From: Geminocystis sp. NIES-3709
GTDB taxonomy: Bacteria; Cyanobacteriota; Cyanobacteriia; Cyanobacteriales; Cyanobacteriaceae
Assembly (NCBI RefSeq): GCF_001548115.1
Contig: NZ_AP014821.1
Location: forward strand, 2,359,262-2,423,261
Length of the DNA stretch: 64,000 nucleotides
Reading direction: 5' to 3'
The translations under genes were made by a program, and so were the position numbers. Of the stretch, positions 47,509-56,531 are shown one piece after another. Position 1 is the stretch's first letter, and each line of letters begins with the position of its first letter. The notes under the pieces were generated by a model. It was not told the origin of the DNA. It did not search any database and was given only the letters and a program-made list of their open reading frames with translations.

Positions 47509-48393
47509 TCAAAGTGTAATTTTGATTCTCTGGAACCCTATATTATTAAACAAACATTGAGCGTTGTAACTAAAAATATTAACTACAGTTACGCAAATTT
47601 AAAATGAGTTATTAGGAGTTATGGGTCAAATGTAAACTAGAAAGTTGTCGCTATCTAATTTTTTAATTTGTTGTCTCATCTAGTTTTTTCTATTAAGTTA
47701 TTTAACATTCTTCTAATTTCGTTACTTCATTTTAGTAATAGCTTTAATTTTTCAAATAAGATCATCAAGACATAATTACCAAATAAGTTTCTAATTACTT
47801 AAGATAATGGTTAACAATAGGAAGATGATCCATATAAATACCTAAGTATTTTCCTTTCGCAATATTAACAGAAATTGACACGGCAGTTTTTTGAATTTTG
47901 GGAGTTAATCCATCAATTTCAGGAGTTGTTTGAAAGAGTTTCTGTTTTTTATAAAATAGCCATTAGCCTCCCTTTAAAAAGGCGAAAATAAATTTGAAAT
48001 CTCTTTTTCTAAGAAGCATTTAGGATAATCATTAAGTAGCATCTTCGGTGAACAAAAACTTTTAAAACAGACTCTAATTAATAGAGAAGTGTTAAAGTAA
48101 CTTGATTACAAGTAATCTTGAAATTCATTGCTTTGTGTCAAAGGATTAAATCTTTATAATTTTTTACCTTTTTATTATGATTAAACCTGAATATTATTAA
48201 ACAAAATCCTTAGAGCCTAATATTTCTAATCTTTTTTTGTGTAACTTACAAAATTGATACTTAATTAAATTATACCCAACACTTCTCATTCCATAACATA
48301 TTTATAGGTTTACAACTTTGTTTTTTTAATTTTAAGAAAATTTCATAGAAGAATATATTGATAGTGAATAAATAACTTCATATCACAAAAAAA
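47509..48393. other. Gene-poor region, 885 bp
   Basis: The longest gap of the window, between the epimerase and glycosyltransferase genes on the minus strand. It holds one possible gene relic (47795-47962) and otherwise AT-rich sequence without recognisable RNA or terminator. Gene loss here is possible. Confidence 0.5.
47795..47962 (-). pseudogene. Possible four-helix-bundle (S23-like) protein relic
   Basis: A frame of about 55 codons without a start reads LTPKIQKTAVSISVNIAKG, resembling the LTSQIRRAAVSIPSNIAEG signature of the 23S-rRNA-IVP/four-helix-bundle family, then ends after 20 more codons. The rest of the expected ~120-residue protein is absent. The match is short and from memory. 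Confidence 0.35.
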
Positions 48394-49362
48394 CTAAACT
48401 TGATAATAATTACGATACCAATTAACAAATTTTTCTACTCCTTTTTCAATAGGAGTTTTAGGACTAAACCCCACATCTGTAATTAAATCATCTACGTCAG
48501 CGTAAGTTGTTAAAACATCACCCGGTTGCATCGGTAAAAACTCTTTGATAGCAGTTTTTCTCAGGGATTTCTCGATTACTTCGATTAAATGCAATAATTC
48601 TACAGGTTGATTATTACCAATATTATAAAGTTTATAGGGTGGGACTCCTGAAGGTATTTTTTCCATAACTTTTTCTATCCCCACAACAATATCATCAATA
48701 TAAGTAAAATCTCTCTGCATTTTTCCGTAGTTGAAAACACGGATTGGTTTTTCTCCTAAAATGGCTTTTGTAAATAAAAATAATGCCATATCTGGACGAC
48801 CCCAAGGGCCATATACTGTAAAGAAACGTAATCCAGTACTAGGAATTTTGTAGAGATGACTATAGGTATAAGCCATTAATTCGTTGGCTCTTTTTGTAGC
48901 GGCATATAAACTGACAGGGCAATCAACAGGATCGTTGGTACTGAAAGGAATTTTACTATTCATGCCATAAACGGAGCTAGAGGAAGCAAAAACGAGATGT
49001 TTAACAGGATTGTGGCGACAACCTTCGAGAATATTTAAAAACCCAACGACGTTACTTTCTGCATAAACATGAGGATTTTCGAGAGAATACCTAACTCCTG
49101 CTTGGGCGGCGAGGTTAACGACTATATCAAATTTTTCCTGTTTAAACAGTTTATCAATGCTATTTCGATCGTGCAAATCCATGAAATGAAATTGAAAGTT
49201 ATCTAATTTTTCTAATTCCTGAAGACGGGCTTTTTTTAGAGAAACATCATAATAGTCATTAAGGTTATCAATGCCTATTACTTGATTATTTTGTTTTACA
49301 AGGGATTGAGAAAGATGAAAACCAATAAAACCAGCGGCACCCGTGACCAAAATTTTATTCAT
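48394..49362 (-). CDS. UDP-glucuronate 4-epimerase-like NAD-dependent epimerase
   Basis: A 322-residue extended-SDR epimerase. NAD site GAAGFIGFHLS (about 7-17), active-site Ser/Tyr/Lys in ASSSSVYG (about 127-134) and YAATKRANE (about 152-160), and substrate-binding FTVYGPWGRPDMALF (about 181-195). The last segment is typical of UDP-glucuronate to UDP-galacturonate epimerases. It would supply UDP-galacturonate for the surface polysaccharide. ATG at 49362. It is upstream of the glycosyltransferase, separated by the 885-bp gap. Confidence 0.88.
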   Translation of the reverse strand: MNKILVTGAAGFIGFHLSQSLVKQNNQVIGIDNLNDYYDVSLKKARLQELEKLDNFQFHFMDLHDRNSIDKLFKQEKFDIVVNLAAQAGVRYSLENPHVYAESNVVGFLNILEGCRHNPVKHLVFASSSSVYGMNSKIPFSTNDPVDCPVSLYAATKRANELMAYTYSHLYKIPSTGLRFFTVYGPWGRPDMALFLFTKAILGEKPIRVFNYGKMQRDFTYIDDIVVGIEKVMEKIPSGVPPYKLYNIGNNQPVELLHLIEVIEKSLRKTAIKEFLPMQPGDVLTTYADVDDLITDVGFSPKTPIEKGVEKFVNWYRNYYQV

Positions 49363-49431
49363 AAATCAATATTTATAGATAATAATTCTTCATAGTTTAG
49401 CTTTAATGGTAAATCTAAGGTATTTTTTTGT

Positions 49432-51084
49432 TTATTGCCAGACTAAAACTTTAGCTTCATAAGTACCTAAGTCGATCGTCATTCCATTATCTCCTGATTC
49501 CATTTCATAATTGCCTGTCCATTCATGCCATTTACCATTAGCTGGAAAATTAGGAATATGATAACCTGCCCGAAAAGTATCAGAAAAATTCACTATGATT
49601 ACAATACGAGATCCTTCCTCATTCCATCGGGTATAAGCTAAGATACCCGCCTCGTTATTTTCATGGAAAAAATCAATGTTTTCTGTCCACAATGCGCGAT
49701 TATTTTTACGCAATGAAATTAAACCTTTATAATATTCGAGTAAATTTTTATTTAAGTCATTCTCTAAAAGTTGCCAATCGATTTTTGAGGATTCCATTTT
49801 TTTATACTTATACTCTCCTAATTCTTCTCCCATCCAAATCATCGGTATTCCGATCGCCGTCATTAATATTGCAACGCCTAATTTAATGCGTTTAAAGGCT
49901 TCTTCATAAAAGATATTTCGATCGCTCAATTCTGCCATCAAATGATTATGATCATGATTAGTGAGATAATTTACCACATTACTCTCACCCATAAAACCTT
50001 GTCGTTTGCAGTCGATAACATCCTTGAGACTTTCTAAATCAAATCCATCTCCACAAATGTGAGTCATTATCGTGTTATAAAAACTTTCATGCCAACAACT
50101 ATCCATCGGCCCTTCTGCATTAGTAATAGTTGTAGTTTCAGGGATATGTTCTGCGATCGTGAAAAAAGGCTTTATTCCTGCGGTTTGTTTGCCTTGCCCA
50201 ACAATCCAGTGCATAAAATCATAATTATCGATTTGTCTAGCGGCATCAAGACGAATACCGTCAATATGATACTCTTTGATCCAAAAGATTAAATTATCTC
50301 CAACAAATTCCCAAGCTGGATGTATTTGTAAATTCTCATCATATAAATCATAATTAAATTCAGGCCCCCAATTATTATCAGGATCTCGGGGTGAGTGATG
50401 ATACCAATAATCATAGTTAATTTTAGTGAGAGGTGCTTCTGATTCTGAATGATTATAGATTACATCTAGGATTACACGAATTCCTTTTTCATGGCATGAG
50501 TCAATAAGTTGTTTTAAGTCAGAAGTTGAGCCATAACTGGATTCAGTGGCAAAAAAATGTCGAGGGTTATAGCCCCAACTATGATCTCCCGGATACTCAT
50601 TGACGGGCATTAATTCAATGGCATTGATACCTAACTCGCAAAGATAATCTATTTTTTCGATAATGTCTTGATATTTACCACGAATTTTATTATCTTTTTC
50701 TCCTCCTGAAAAATCACCTACATGAAGTTCATAAATTACTAATTCTCGATCGGAGGGTAAATTTTTATCATCATGTTTCCAAATATAGTCATCTACAATA
50801 CGATCGCCGTCTTTAATGATAATGATAGCATTTTGAGAAGAATTATCAATATCAGTAGCACAAGGATCAATTACATCTACCCATTCATTAGGTTCAACAA
50901 ACCAACTAAGAGATTGAACACGAAATTTATACTGATAACCTCCATCATCTAATAGAACAGAAGTACGAAAATATCCATCATCACCTTTTTTCATGGGAAT
51001 TTCTTTCCATTCAGAAAAAGAACCCATTAAGGTTGCACCCTCATTATAGGGAGCAAACAACTTAAATTCAATAGAATTATTCAT
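49432..51084 (-). CDS. GH13 alpha-amylase family protein (branching-enzyme-like)
   Basis: A 550-residue GH13 enzyme. An N-terminal CBM48-like beta domain (about 1-95, with LMGSFSEWKEIPM) precedes the (beta/alpha)8 barrel. Catalytic regions: DVIYNHSE, the nucleophile Asp in GIRLDAARQ (about 280), the acid/base Glu in FFTIAEHIPE (about 310), and the third carboxylate in YLTNHDHNH (about 370). A C-terminal beta domain follows. Architecture fits glycogen branching or trehalohydrolase-like enzymes; exact specificity is not decided. Start ATG at 51084. It is 69 bp upstream of the epimerase gene on the same strand. Confidence 0.88.
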   Translation of the reverse strand: MNNSIEFKLFAPYNEGATLMGSFSEWKEIPMKKGDDGYFRTSVLLDDGGYQYKFRVQSLSWFVEPNEWVDVIDPCATDIDNSSQNAIIIIKDGDRIVDDYIWKHDDKNLPSDRELVIYELHVGDFSGGEKDNKIRGKYQDIIEKIDYLCELGINAIELMPVNEYPGDHSWGYNPRHFFATESSYGSTSDLKQLIDSCHEKGIRVILDVIYNHSESEAPLTKINYDYWYHHSPRDPDNNWGPEFNYDLYDENLQIHPAWEFVGDNLIFWIKEYHIDGIRLDAARQIDNYDFMHWIVGQGKQTAGIKPFFTIAEHIPETTTITNAEGPMDSCWHESFYNTIMTHICGDGFDLESLKDVIDCKRQGFMGESNVVNYLTNHDHNHLMAELSDRNIFYEEAFKRIKLGVAILMTAIGIPMIWMGEELGEYKYKKMESSKIDWQLLENDLNKNLLEYYKGLISLRKNNRALWTENIDFFHENNEAGILAYTRWNEEGSRIVIIVNFSDTFRAGYHIPNFPANGKWHEWTGNYEMESGDNGMTIDLGTYEAKVLVWQ

Positions 51085-51168
51085 AAATAATTTACAAACT
51101 AGGAATTAAGAATTAAAAAATTATCTCTAGTCTTAAACATCTTCTCATTCTTTATCACTTATTACTGA

Positions 51169-52332
51169 TTATCTTCTGTTTCTGGCTTCAGGACTGTTAT
51201 AAATAGAATTTCGGACAAATTCGATCGATTGTCCATTCATAACTAAGTTTTGAAAATACTCTGATCCCCTTTCATCAGCATTACGACCTAAAAACTCTTG
51301 GTAGATTTTATTAATAGCTTGATTAAGTTCTGGTTTACTGGCAACTTCACGACGCACTTGCACTAAAGACCAATTTTGATCATTTATTTTTTGAGTATAA
51401 TTTTTTAGGTCATTAGAATCAGCGTTACGTCCTAAAACTTGAATATAGATATTGTTGATTTTGTCTTCAACACGAGTATTATTACTACTATTATTGTTCC
51501 TTCTGTTTACAGCCTCAGGACTATTGGCAACCGCATTTCTGACATAATCAATATTTCTACCATTAACAATTAAATTTTGAAAATACTGTAATCCAGCAGG
51601 ATCAATATTTCTTCCCAGTATTTCTTGATATATGCTTGTAATTGCTTGATTGGTTTCTGAATTGCGAGCAATATCATTTCGTACTTGTTCAAAAGACCAA
51701 TTTTGATTATCAACTTTTTGAGTATAATTTTTCAATTCACTAGAATTAGCGTTACGCCCTAAAACCTGAAGATAAATACTGTTGATTTTTTCTTCAACAC
51801 GAGAATTATTGATGTTATCGTAATTATTTCTGCTTCTGGCTTCAGGACTATTAGCGATCGCATTTCTGACAAAATCAATGTTTTCACCATTAACAACTAA
51901 GTTTTGAAAATACTGAAATCGAGCAGAATCAATATTGCGTCCTAAGTACTCTTGATACATTCTGTTGATAATTTTATTAAATTCTTGGTCATTGGAGGCA
52001 ATATCACGGCGCACTTGATTTAAAGACCAATTTTGATTATTCATTTTTTGGCTATAATTTCTCAATTCATCAGAATTAGCATTACGTCCTAAAACCTGAA
52101 CATAGGTATTATTAATTTCTCCATCAAAACGTGAATAATTATTGTTGTTATTATTATTATTGTTGCCCTTATTATCGTTATCTCGATACCTGAAACTACC
52201 ATATCCCGGACAATTAATAATATTCTGATTACGTACACAAGTTATTTTTTGAGATTGAGCTAATACGGGAGTAGCACTTATTAAACTGATAGATAATAGA
52301 GTTCCAGTTAAAAGAATAGTAGAAGTTTTCAT
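51169..52332 (-). CDS. Secreted protein with three DUF4214-like repeats
   Basis: About 387 residues. A signal peptide (MKTSTILLTGTLLSISLISATPVLAQS) is followed by a Cys-containing segment and an Asn-rich stretch, then three tandem repeats of about 105-115 residues. Each holds YVQVLGRNANS-like, NQNWS and GRNIDSARFQYFQNLVVNG-like segments, as in DUF4214 domains of surface-layer and calcium-binding proteins. Cell-surface location is inferred. ATG at 52332 is chosen because GGAG lies eight bases before it; a GTG at 52341 would extend it. The repeats imply internal duplication. Confidence 0.8.
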   Translation of the reverse strand: MKTSTILLTGTLLSISLISATPVLAQSQKITCVRNQNIINCPGYGSFRYRDNDNKGNNNNNNNNNYSRFDGEINNTYVQVLGRNANSDELRNYSQKMNNQNWSLNQVRRDIASNDQEFNKIINRMYQEYLGRNIDSARFQYFQNLVVNGENIDFVRNAIANSPEARSRNNYDNINNSRVEEKINSIYLQVLGRNANSSELKNYTQKVDNQNWSFEQVRNDIARNSETNQAITSIYQEILGRNIDPAGLQYFQNLIVNGRNIDYVRNAVANSPEAVNRRNNNSSNNTRVEDKINNIYIQVLGRNADSNDLKNYTQKINDQNWSLVQVRREVASKPELNQAINKIYQEFLGRNADERGSEYFQNLVMNGQSIEFVRNSIYNSPEARNRR

Positions 52333-52452
52333 AATTAACACTCCAAGAGTTGTTATTCGTTATTTGTAATATAGTAATATTCATTTTGCCTAGGGAAATG
52401 TAAAAACTTAGAAATATCCAAAGTTTCCCTTTAACCTTTACAAATGAAATTA

Positions 52453-52881
52453 TCATCGAGCATAGATATATTTAATGAAACTCACACCAATCCAACCTAA
52501 AAGAGCATAGACAACAATTGCGACTAACACATTGAGATCGAAAACGTTAGCACCACCGACGGGATTTGATCCACCTTCTGTAACAGGACTGATAAATAAG
52601 GTAGAAAAGGGTGCAATGAAAGGATCAGAGAGGTTATAAATAAATTGGGTAAACTGATTCTCTGTATTTGCCCCTGTAAAACGGAGAAAGAAGCGTAAGG
52701 TAAGCAATACTTCTAAAAATCCAATTAGAATGTAAATGCTATTAAGAATCCAGACAAATGAGGAATTTTGTTGACCAGTTTTTAATCTTCTCTCTTCTTT
52801 TTGTAGTAAGAAGGCTTCTTCTTCTTGTTTAAGTTCTTGTCGTCGATCGACATTGCTTTTATCATAAGGATCTTGACTCAT
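52453..52881 (-). CDS. YggT-family membrane protein
   Basis: About 142 residues. A charged N-terminus (about 1-45, rich in Glu, Lys, Arg) precedes two hydrophobic regions (about 50-75 and 118-140) with RFFLRFTGANTENQFTQFIYNLSDPFIAPF between them, the YggT signature. YggT/Ycf19 proteins are implicated in membrane or chloroplast division and cytochrome assembly. ATG at 52881 is preferred over a TTG at 52896, with GGAG nine bases upstream. It heads a minus-strand series of small membrane and CsbD-like genes. Confidence 0.85.
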   Translation of the reverse strand: MSQDPYDKSNVDRRQELKQEEEAFLLQKEERRLKTGQQNSSFVWILNSIYILIGFLEVLLTLRFFLRFTGANTENQFTQFIYNLSDPFIAPFSTLFISPVTEGGSNPVGGANVFDLNVLVAIVVYALLGWIGVSFIKYIYAR

Positions 52882-52950
52882 TACACAAATCTCCAAATTA
52901 ATAATAGGTGCGTAACTTTTCGATTATTAGTATCAAAGTATTTTTGAAAA

Positions 52951-53103
52951 TTAAATTCGACGACCGATCATCAAGTTGTAAACTATTCCAATAAGGGCTA
53001 AAACTAAAAGTAAGTGGATTAAGCTACCACCAACGTTAATAGAGAACCCTAATAACCAAAGGATTATTAGAATGCCAACACCAGTCCAAATCATATTCAA
53101 CAT
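52951..53103 (-). CDS. Lmo0937-family small membrane protein
   Basis: A 50-residue protein missed by length filters: MLNMIWTGVGILIILWLLGF and GGSLIHLLLVLALIGIVYNLM form two helices, ending GRRI. This is the pattern of the Lmo0937 family (about 50 residues, two membrane helices, C-terminal basic). AGAGGT eight bases before ATG at 53103 supports the start. Function unknown; members often accompany stress genes such as csbD. It lies between the CsbD-like gene and yggT. Confidence 0.82.
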   Translation of the reverse strand: MLNMIWTGVGILIILWLLGFSINVGGSLIHLLLVLALIGIVYNLMIGRRI

Positions 53104-53154
53104 TTTTTTTACCTCTTAAATAATTAATAATTCCTAATTCTTAATCCCTTATTG

Positions 53155-53637
53155 CTAATTGCCTTTAACATCCTCTACTGTATTACGGGCTTGACTTTCT
53201 AATTGTTTGGCTTTACCCATTGATTGATCTTTGGTATTACCTGTCATATTTCCGATCGCTTCTTGAGTTTTACCTTCAATATTTTTTGCTACAGCCTGAG
53301 CTCTTCCTTTTAGACTCATACTGTCTTTTATATCTTCGGTTTTATTACGAACCTTACTTTCCACTTGTTTGGCTTTACCCATGAATTGATCTTTTGGATC
53401 ACCTTTCATATTACCGATCGTTTCTTGGGTCTTACCTTCAATATTTTTACTAACTGCCTTTGCTTTACCTTCTCCCCACCACGCTATTTGATTACTTGGA
53501 GGGTTCATTGATGACACTCCCAATTTTGAAGCGTAGCTAGTTTCATCGATAGCACCAAAAGCGGTAGCTGTTGAAATTACGAAAAATAAGGTAATTGTTA
53601 TAAACAATAACTTACGAGCTTGTTCAAATAAAATCAT
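53155..53637 (-). CDS. CsbD-like protein with N-terminal hydrophobic leader, two repeats
   Basis: About 160 residues. A basic start and hydrophobic segment (ARKLLFITITLFFVISTATAFGA) looks like a signal or anchor. Two CsbD-type repeats follow, each with KNIEGKTQE(T/A)IGNM and KDQ(F/S)MGKAKQ. CsbD is usually a cytoplasmic stress protein, so an exported form is notable. ATG at 53637 is chosen: GGAG is seven bases before it, while TTG at 53649 would sit in that ribosome site. It shares its leader with the gene at 53697. Confidence 0.78.
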   Translation of the reverse strand: MILFEQARKLLFITITLFFVISTATAFGAIDETSYASKLGVSSMNPPSNQIAWWGEGKAKAVSKNIEGKTQETIGNMKGDPKDQFMGKAKQVESKVRNKTEDIKDSMSLKGRAQAVAKNIEGKTQEAIGNMTGNTKDQSMGKAKQLESQARNTVEDVKGN

Positions 53638-53696
53638 GTTATTCTCCAAAAATTTAAAATGTTGTTTATTGAATTATTTTTGTTCAAAAATCTTAC

Positions 53697-54083
53697 TTAT
53701 TTAGTTGAAAGCATCGCATCACTAGCTTCAGCTTTTATATCTTTTGTCGCCTGACGATCTTCTTTTTCTGCACCTTTAGTTTTTCCACTAGGTTTATAGT
53801 CTGGGTTTTGAATCGCATTACTGATACCGTCTTGAGTCTCAGTATCGAATTTTTGAGATTCTTCCATTTGTGACTCTGTTTTACCTTCAAGATTTTTGTC
53901 ACTTGCCTCTGTTTTTTCTTCTCCCATAGCTATTTGATTAACAGGAAGATTAACCGATGACATTGACAATGTTAAAGTAGAACGATCGTTTCCAATAAAA
54001 CCAAAAGCTGTAGCTGTTAAGAACAATAAAACTACACTAATAGTTATAAATAATAACTTTCGTGCTTGTTGAAATAAAATCAT
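53697..54083 (-). CDS. Small exported protein related to the CsbD-like neighbour
   Basis: About 128 residues. Its first 30 residues (MILFQQARKLLFITI...TATAFGFI) nearly match those of the gene at 53155, showing paralogy. The rest is hydrophilic, rich in Lys, Glu, Ser and Thr, and only loosely CsbD-like (LEGKTESQMEES). Likely exported or anchored. ATG at 54083 is chosen because GGAG precedes it by about eight bases; TTG at 54095 is part of the ribosome site. Function unknown. Confidence 0.7.
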   Translation of the reverse strand: MILFQQARKLLFITISVVLLFLTATAFGFIGNDRSTLTLSMSSVNLPVNQIAMGEEKTEASDKNLEGKTESQMEESQKFDTETQDGISNAIQNPDYKPSGKTKGAEKEDRQATKDIKAEASDAMLSTK

Positions 54084-54290
54084 TTTCTTCTCCAAAAAAT
54101 TTAATATTTTAAGATTTGTATTTATGTTTCGTCAATTATTTATTAAACAGTGGAATTCGCTAAATTAATTTATAGATTATACGGTTTATTATTAACTTAT
54201 AATTATCTAGCTAATCCACTCTAAAAGTGTCTTATAGCAAAATTATCTTGATGGGATTAACCCTCGAAACAAAAGTTAGAGATCAGAGTG

Positions 54291-54473
54291 TTAGTCGGTC
54301 GCTTTTTTTGCTTCATCTTTAACATCTTCAACAGTGTGTTTAACTTTAGCTTCTGCTTGTTTTGCCTTTCCAGCTACTTGATTTTTAGGATCATCCGTCA
54401 TATTTCCATAGGTTTCTTGAATTTTTCCTTCAACATTTTTAGCCGTTGCTTTAGCTTTATCTTTTAAGCCCAT
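54291..54473 (-). CDS. CsbD family stress-response protein
   Basis: A 60-residue canonical CsbD: MGLKDKAKATAKNVEGKIQETYGNM and KNQVAGKAKQAEAKVKHTVEDVK. It is hydrophilic and helical with no leader. CsbD is sigma-B controlled in Bacillus, but its molecular role is not known. ATG at 54473. It lies upstream of the two leader-bearing relatives and may be the ancestor of their repeats. Confidence 0.88.
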   Translation of the reverse strand: MGLKDKAKATAKNVEGKIQETYGNMTDDPKNQVAGKAKQAEAKVKHTVEDVKDEAKKATD

Positions 54474-55057
54474 AATCTATTTTTAATTTATTTTAAAAAT
54501 TTGGTTAAATAACAAGCTAATTTTTACTATTATTAAAAATTTACGCACCTTAAGTTCAAAGTTATATTTAAAAATATTTTATAAAATTTAAACAAACTTT
54601 TATTAAGTATATAGCAATAAAAATTAAGGTTAAAAATTAACTTATTACTCTTTTATATTAATTCTAATTCTATAAAGACTGTGTACGATATAGTACATAA
54701 AATAATATTTTTAAATTAAACAGCGTTATCTATATACTTTTGAGAGAATATTAAGAAAATATGTTATAAAAAATAACCCTAAATATAAAGACTATTTTTA
54801 ACTAAGTTTTTGTTATTGATTAATTAAGTTTTTGTTATTGATGAAGATCTAAAGTCCTCTAGTCTTAATCTTTATCAGTAAATATTGATTCGTTTAAGGC
54901 TTATATTGATCGAGTAAGTAATTTTACGGAAGTTGCGAAAAAAAATATTAACAACAGTGAAAATAGAAAAAAATTTGAACAAATATAGTTAATATGACTT
55001 ATAAATAAGTTAATATCTTTACAAATATTCAAGAATTAACAATTGAGGGGGACAACC
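54474..55057. other. Intergenic region, 584 bp
   Basis: Very AT-rich, between the divergent CsbD and serine-hydrolase genes. It contains a short direct repeat TAAGTTTTTGTTATTGAT (about 54805-54842, two copies). A GAGGGG Shine-Dalgarno (about 55046-55051) precedes the next gene. Nothing else recognised. Confidence 0.45.
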
Positions 55058-56353
55058 TTGTCTTTATTCTTATCTCGAACCCACGGCGAAAACCATTATA
55101 ATCGCAAATCATCTCCTACAAAAACTAAAAGAAAACAACCTCCTTCCAGAAAACCCTCTGGAGTCGGCACAAGTTCTCTTAATGGCAGAGTCATTAAAAC
55201 AAGTAATGTGGTTTCTCCCAATCAATCCATTACATCGGAGAATAAGTCGAACGATAGTTTAGGAAATGTCATACTCAGTAACGTTTTCCGATTAGCAATT
55301 ATCGGGGTAGGCATGGGAACTATTTTTGGAAGTATTTTGGCAAATATTGATTTAACTAAGCCTTTATTTCCTGATGTAAATTTACCTTTTATTGATAGTT
55401 TGTTAACAAAAATTACTCAAAATAAATTAGAAGTACCAACAAATACTATTGAGTCTCAACGTAAAAATGAATCAGAGGAAAAAACTAATAATAATGAATC
55501 TCTGACATTTACTCAAGAATTAGGAGATCTGAAAAACAAATTTATTCAATTAAAAACTAAGTATCCGAACTTAGAACCGGGTGCGTTTTTTGTGGACTTA
55601 GATAACGGCTCTTTTGTAAATTTTAACGGCACAACCACTTTCTCAGCCGCTAGTACCATCAAAATCCCTATATTGGTGGCATTTTTTCAAGATGTAGATG
55701 CAGGAAAAATTTATTTGGATGAACAACTTGCCACTAGTGCTAAAAATATCGGTAGTGGTTCAGGTGGAATGCAATATCAACCAATAGGTACAAAATATAC
55801 TGCGATTCACACCGCTACAGAAATGATTATTAATAGTGATAATACTGCTACTAATATGATTATTGAGCGTTTAGGAGGTAAAGATGAATTAAATAAACGA
55901 TTTAAAGAGTGGGGATTAGATGTCACATTAATTAATAATTCTTTACCTGATTTAGAAGGTACAAATACCACCAGTCCAAAGGATTTAGCCATTACCTTAG
56001 CTAAAGTTAATCAAGGAGAATTGATCTCTTTACGATCGCGCGATCGATTGTTAGATATAATGAGACAAACTCGCACCAGAACCTTATTACCCCAAGGCAT
56101 CGAAAAAGATGCAACGATCGCCCATAAAACAGGGGATATAGGCACAATATTAGGAGATGCAGGAATTGTGGATATACCGACAGGAAAACGATATATCGGG
56201 GGAGTTTTAGTTAAACGTCCTTATAATGATTATTCCGCTAGAACATTGATACAAGAAATTTCCCGCACTGCCTATCAACATTTTAAATGGTATCAACCAC
56301 GTCCCTCTTTACAAACTTCTTCTAATGCCTCTAATACAACATCAAGCAATTAA
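55058..56353 (+). CDS. Membrane-anchored serine hydrolase, class A beta-lactamase fold
   Basis: About 431 residues. A basic, Ser/Pro-rich cytoplasmic N-terminus, one membrane helix (about 73-95), a linker, and an outward catalytic domain. The three motifs of the penicillin-recognising fold are present: SxxK as STIK (about 199-202), SDN (about 260-262) and KTG (about 357-359). The Glu166 expected in class A enzymes does not appear: the loop reads NSLPDLEGTNTTSPKDLA. It may therefore be a penicillin-binding-like or non-lactamase serine hydrolase; that is inference. The start is TTG at 55058, eight bases after GAGGGG. An earlier TTG at 55043 falls inside that site. Confidence 0.82.
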   Translation: MSLFLSRTHGENHYNRKSSPTKTKRKQPPSRKPSGVGTSSLNGRVIKTSNVVSPNQSITSENKSNDSLGNVILSNVFRLAIIGVGMGTIFGSILANIDLTKPLFPDVNLPFIDSLLTKITQNKLEVPTNTIESQRKNESEEKTNNNESLTFTQELGDLKNKFIQLKTKYPNLEPGAFFVDLDNGSFVNFNGTTTFSAASTIKIPILVAFFQDVDAGKIYLDEQLATSAKNIGSGSGGMQYQPIGTKYTAIHTATEMIINSDNTATNMIIERLGGKDELNKRFKEWGLDVTLINNSLPDLEGTNTTSPKDLAITLAKVNQGELISLRSRDRLLDIMRQTRTRTLLPQGIEKDATIAHKTGDIGTILGDAGIVDIPTGKRYIGGVLVKRPYNDYSARTLIQEISRTAYQHFKWYQPRPSLQTSSNASNTTSSN

Positions 56354-56398
56354 TTAGGGGTTGCTGAAAAAGTTTTTTGGTGAGGGTAGGAGAGAGGA
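56349..56398. repeat. Dispersed repeat, left-hand segment
   Basis: ATTAATTAGGGGTTGCTGAAAA and GTGAGGGTAGGAGAGAGG, closely matching 32428-32477. It overlaps the stop of the serine-hydrolase gene. Confidence 0.55.
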
Positions 56399-56473
56399 GT
56401 TAGGACAGAGGAGATAGGAGACGATAAGAATTGACTTAAACATTGAAATTGTTAAGGGTTTTTTATCAACTAT

Positions 56474-56527
56474 TTAACCTAATACCTAATACCTTGCTCT
56501 TACCTATAAATCTGGCATTGAACTGAA
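56474..56527. repeat. Dispersed repeat, right-hand segment, copy B
   Basis: TTAACCTAATACCTAATACC, TTGCT, TTACC and GGCATTGAACTGAA match 29099-29166. With the left-hand part at 56349 this makes a possible composite element of about 180 bp. Confidence 0.6.
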
Positions 56528-56531
56528 GTGG

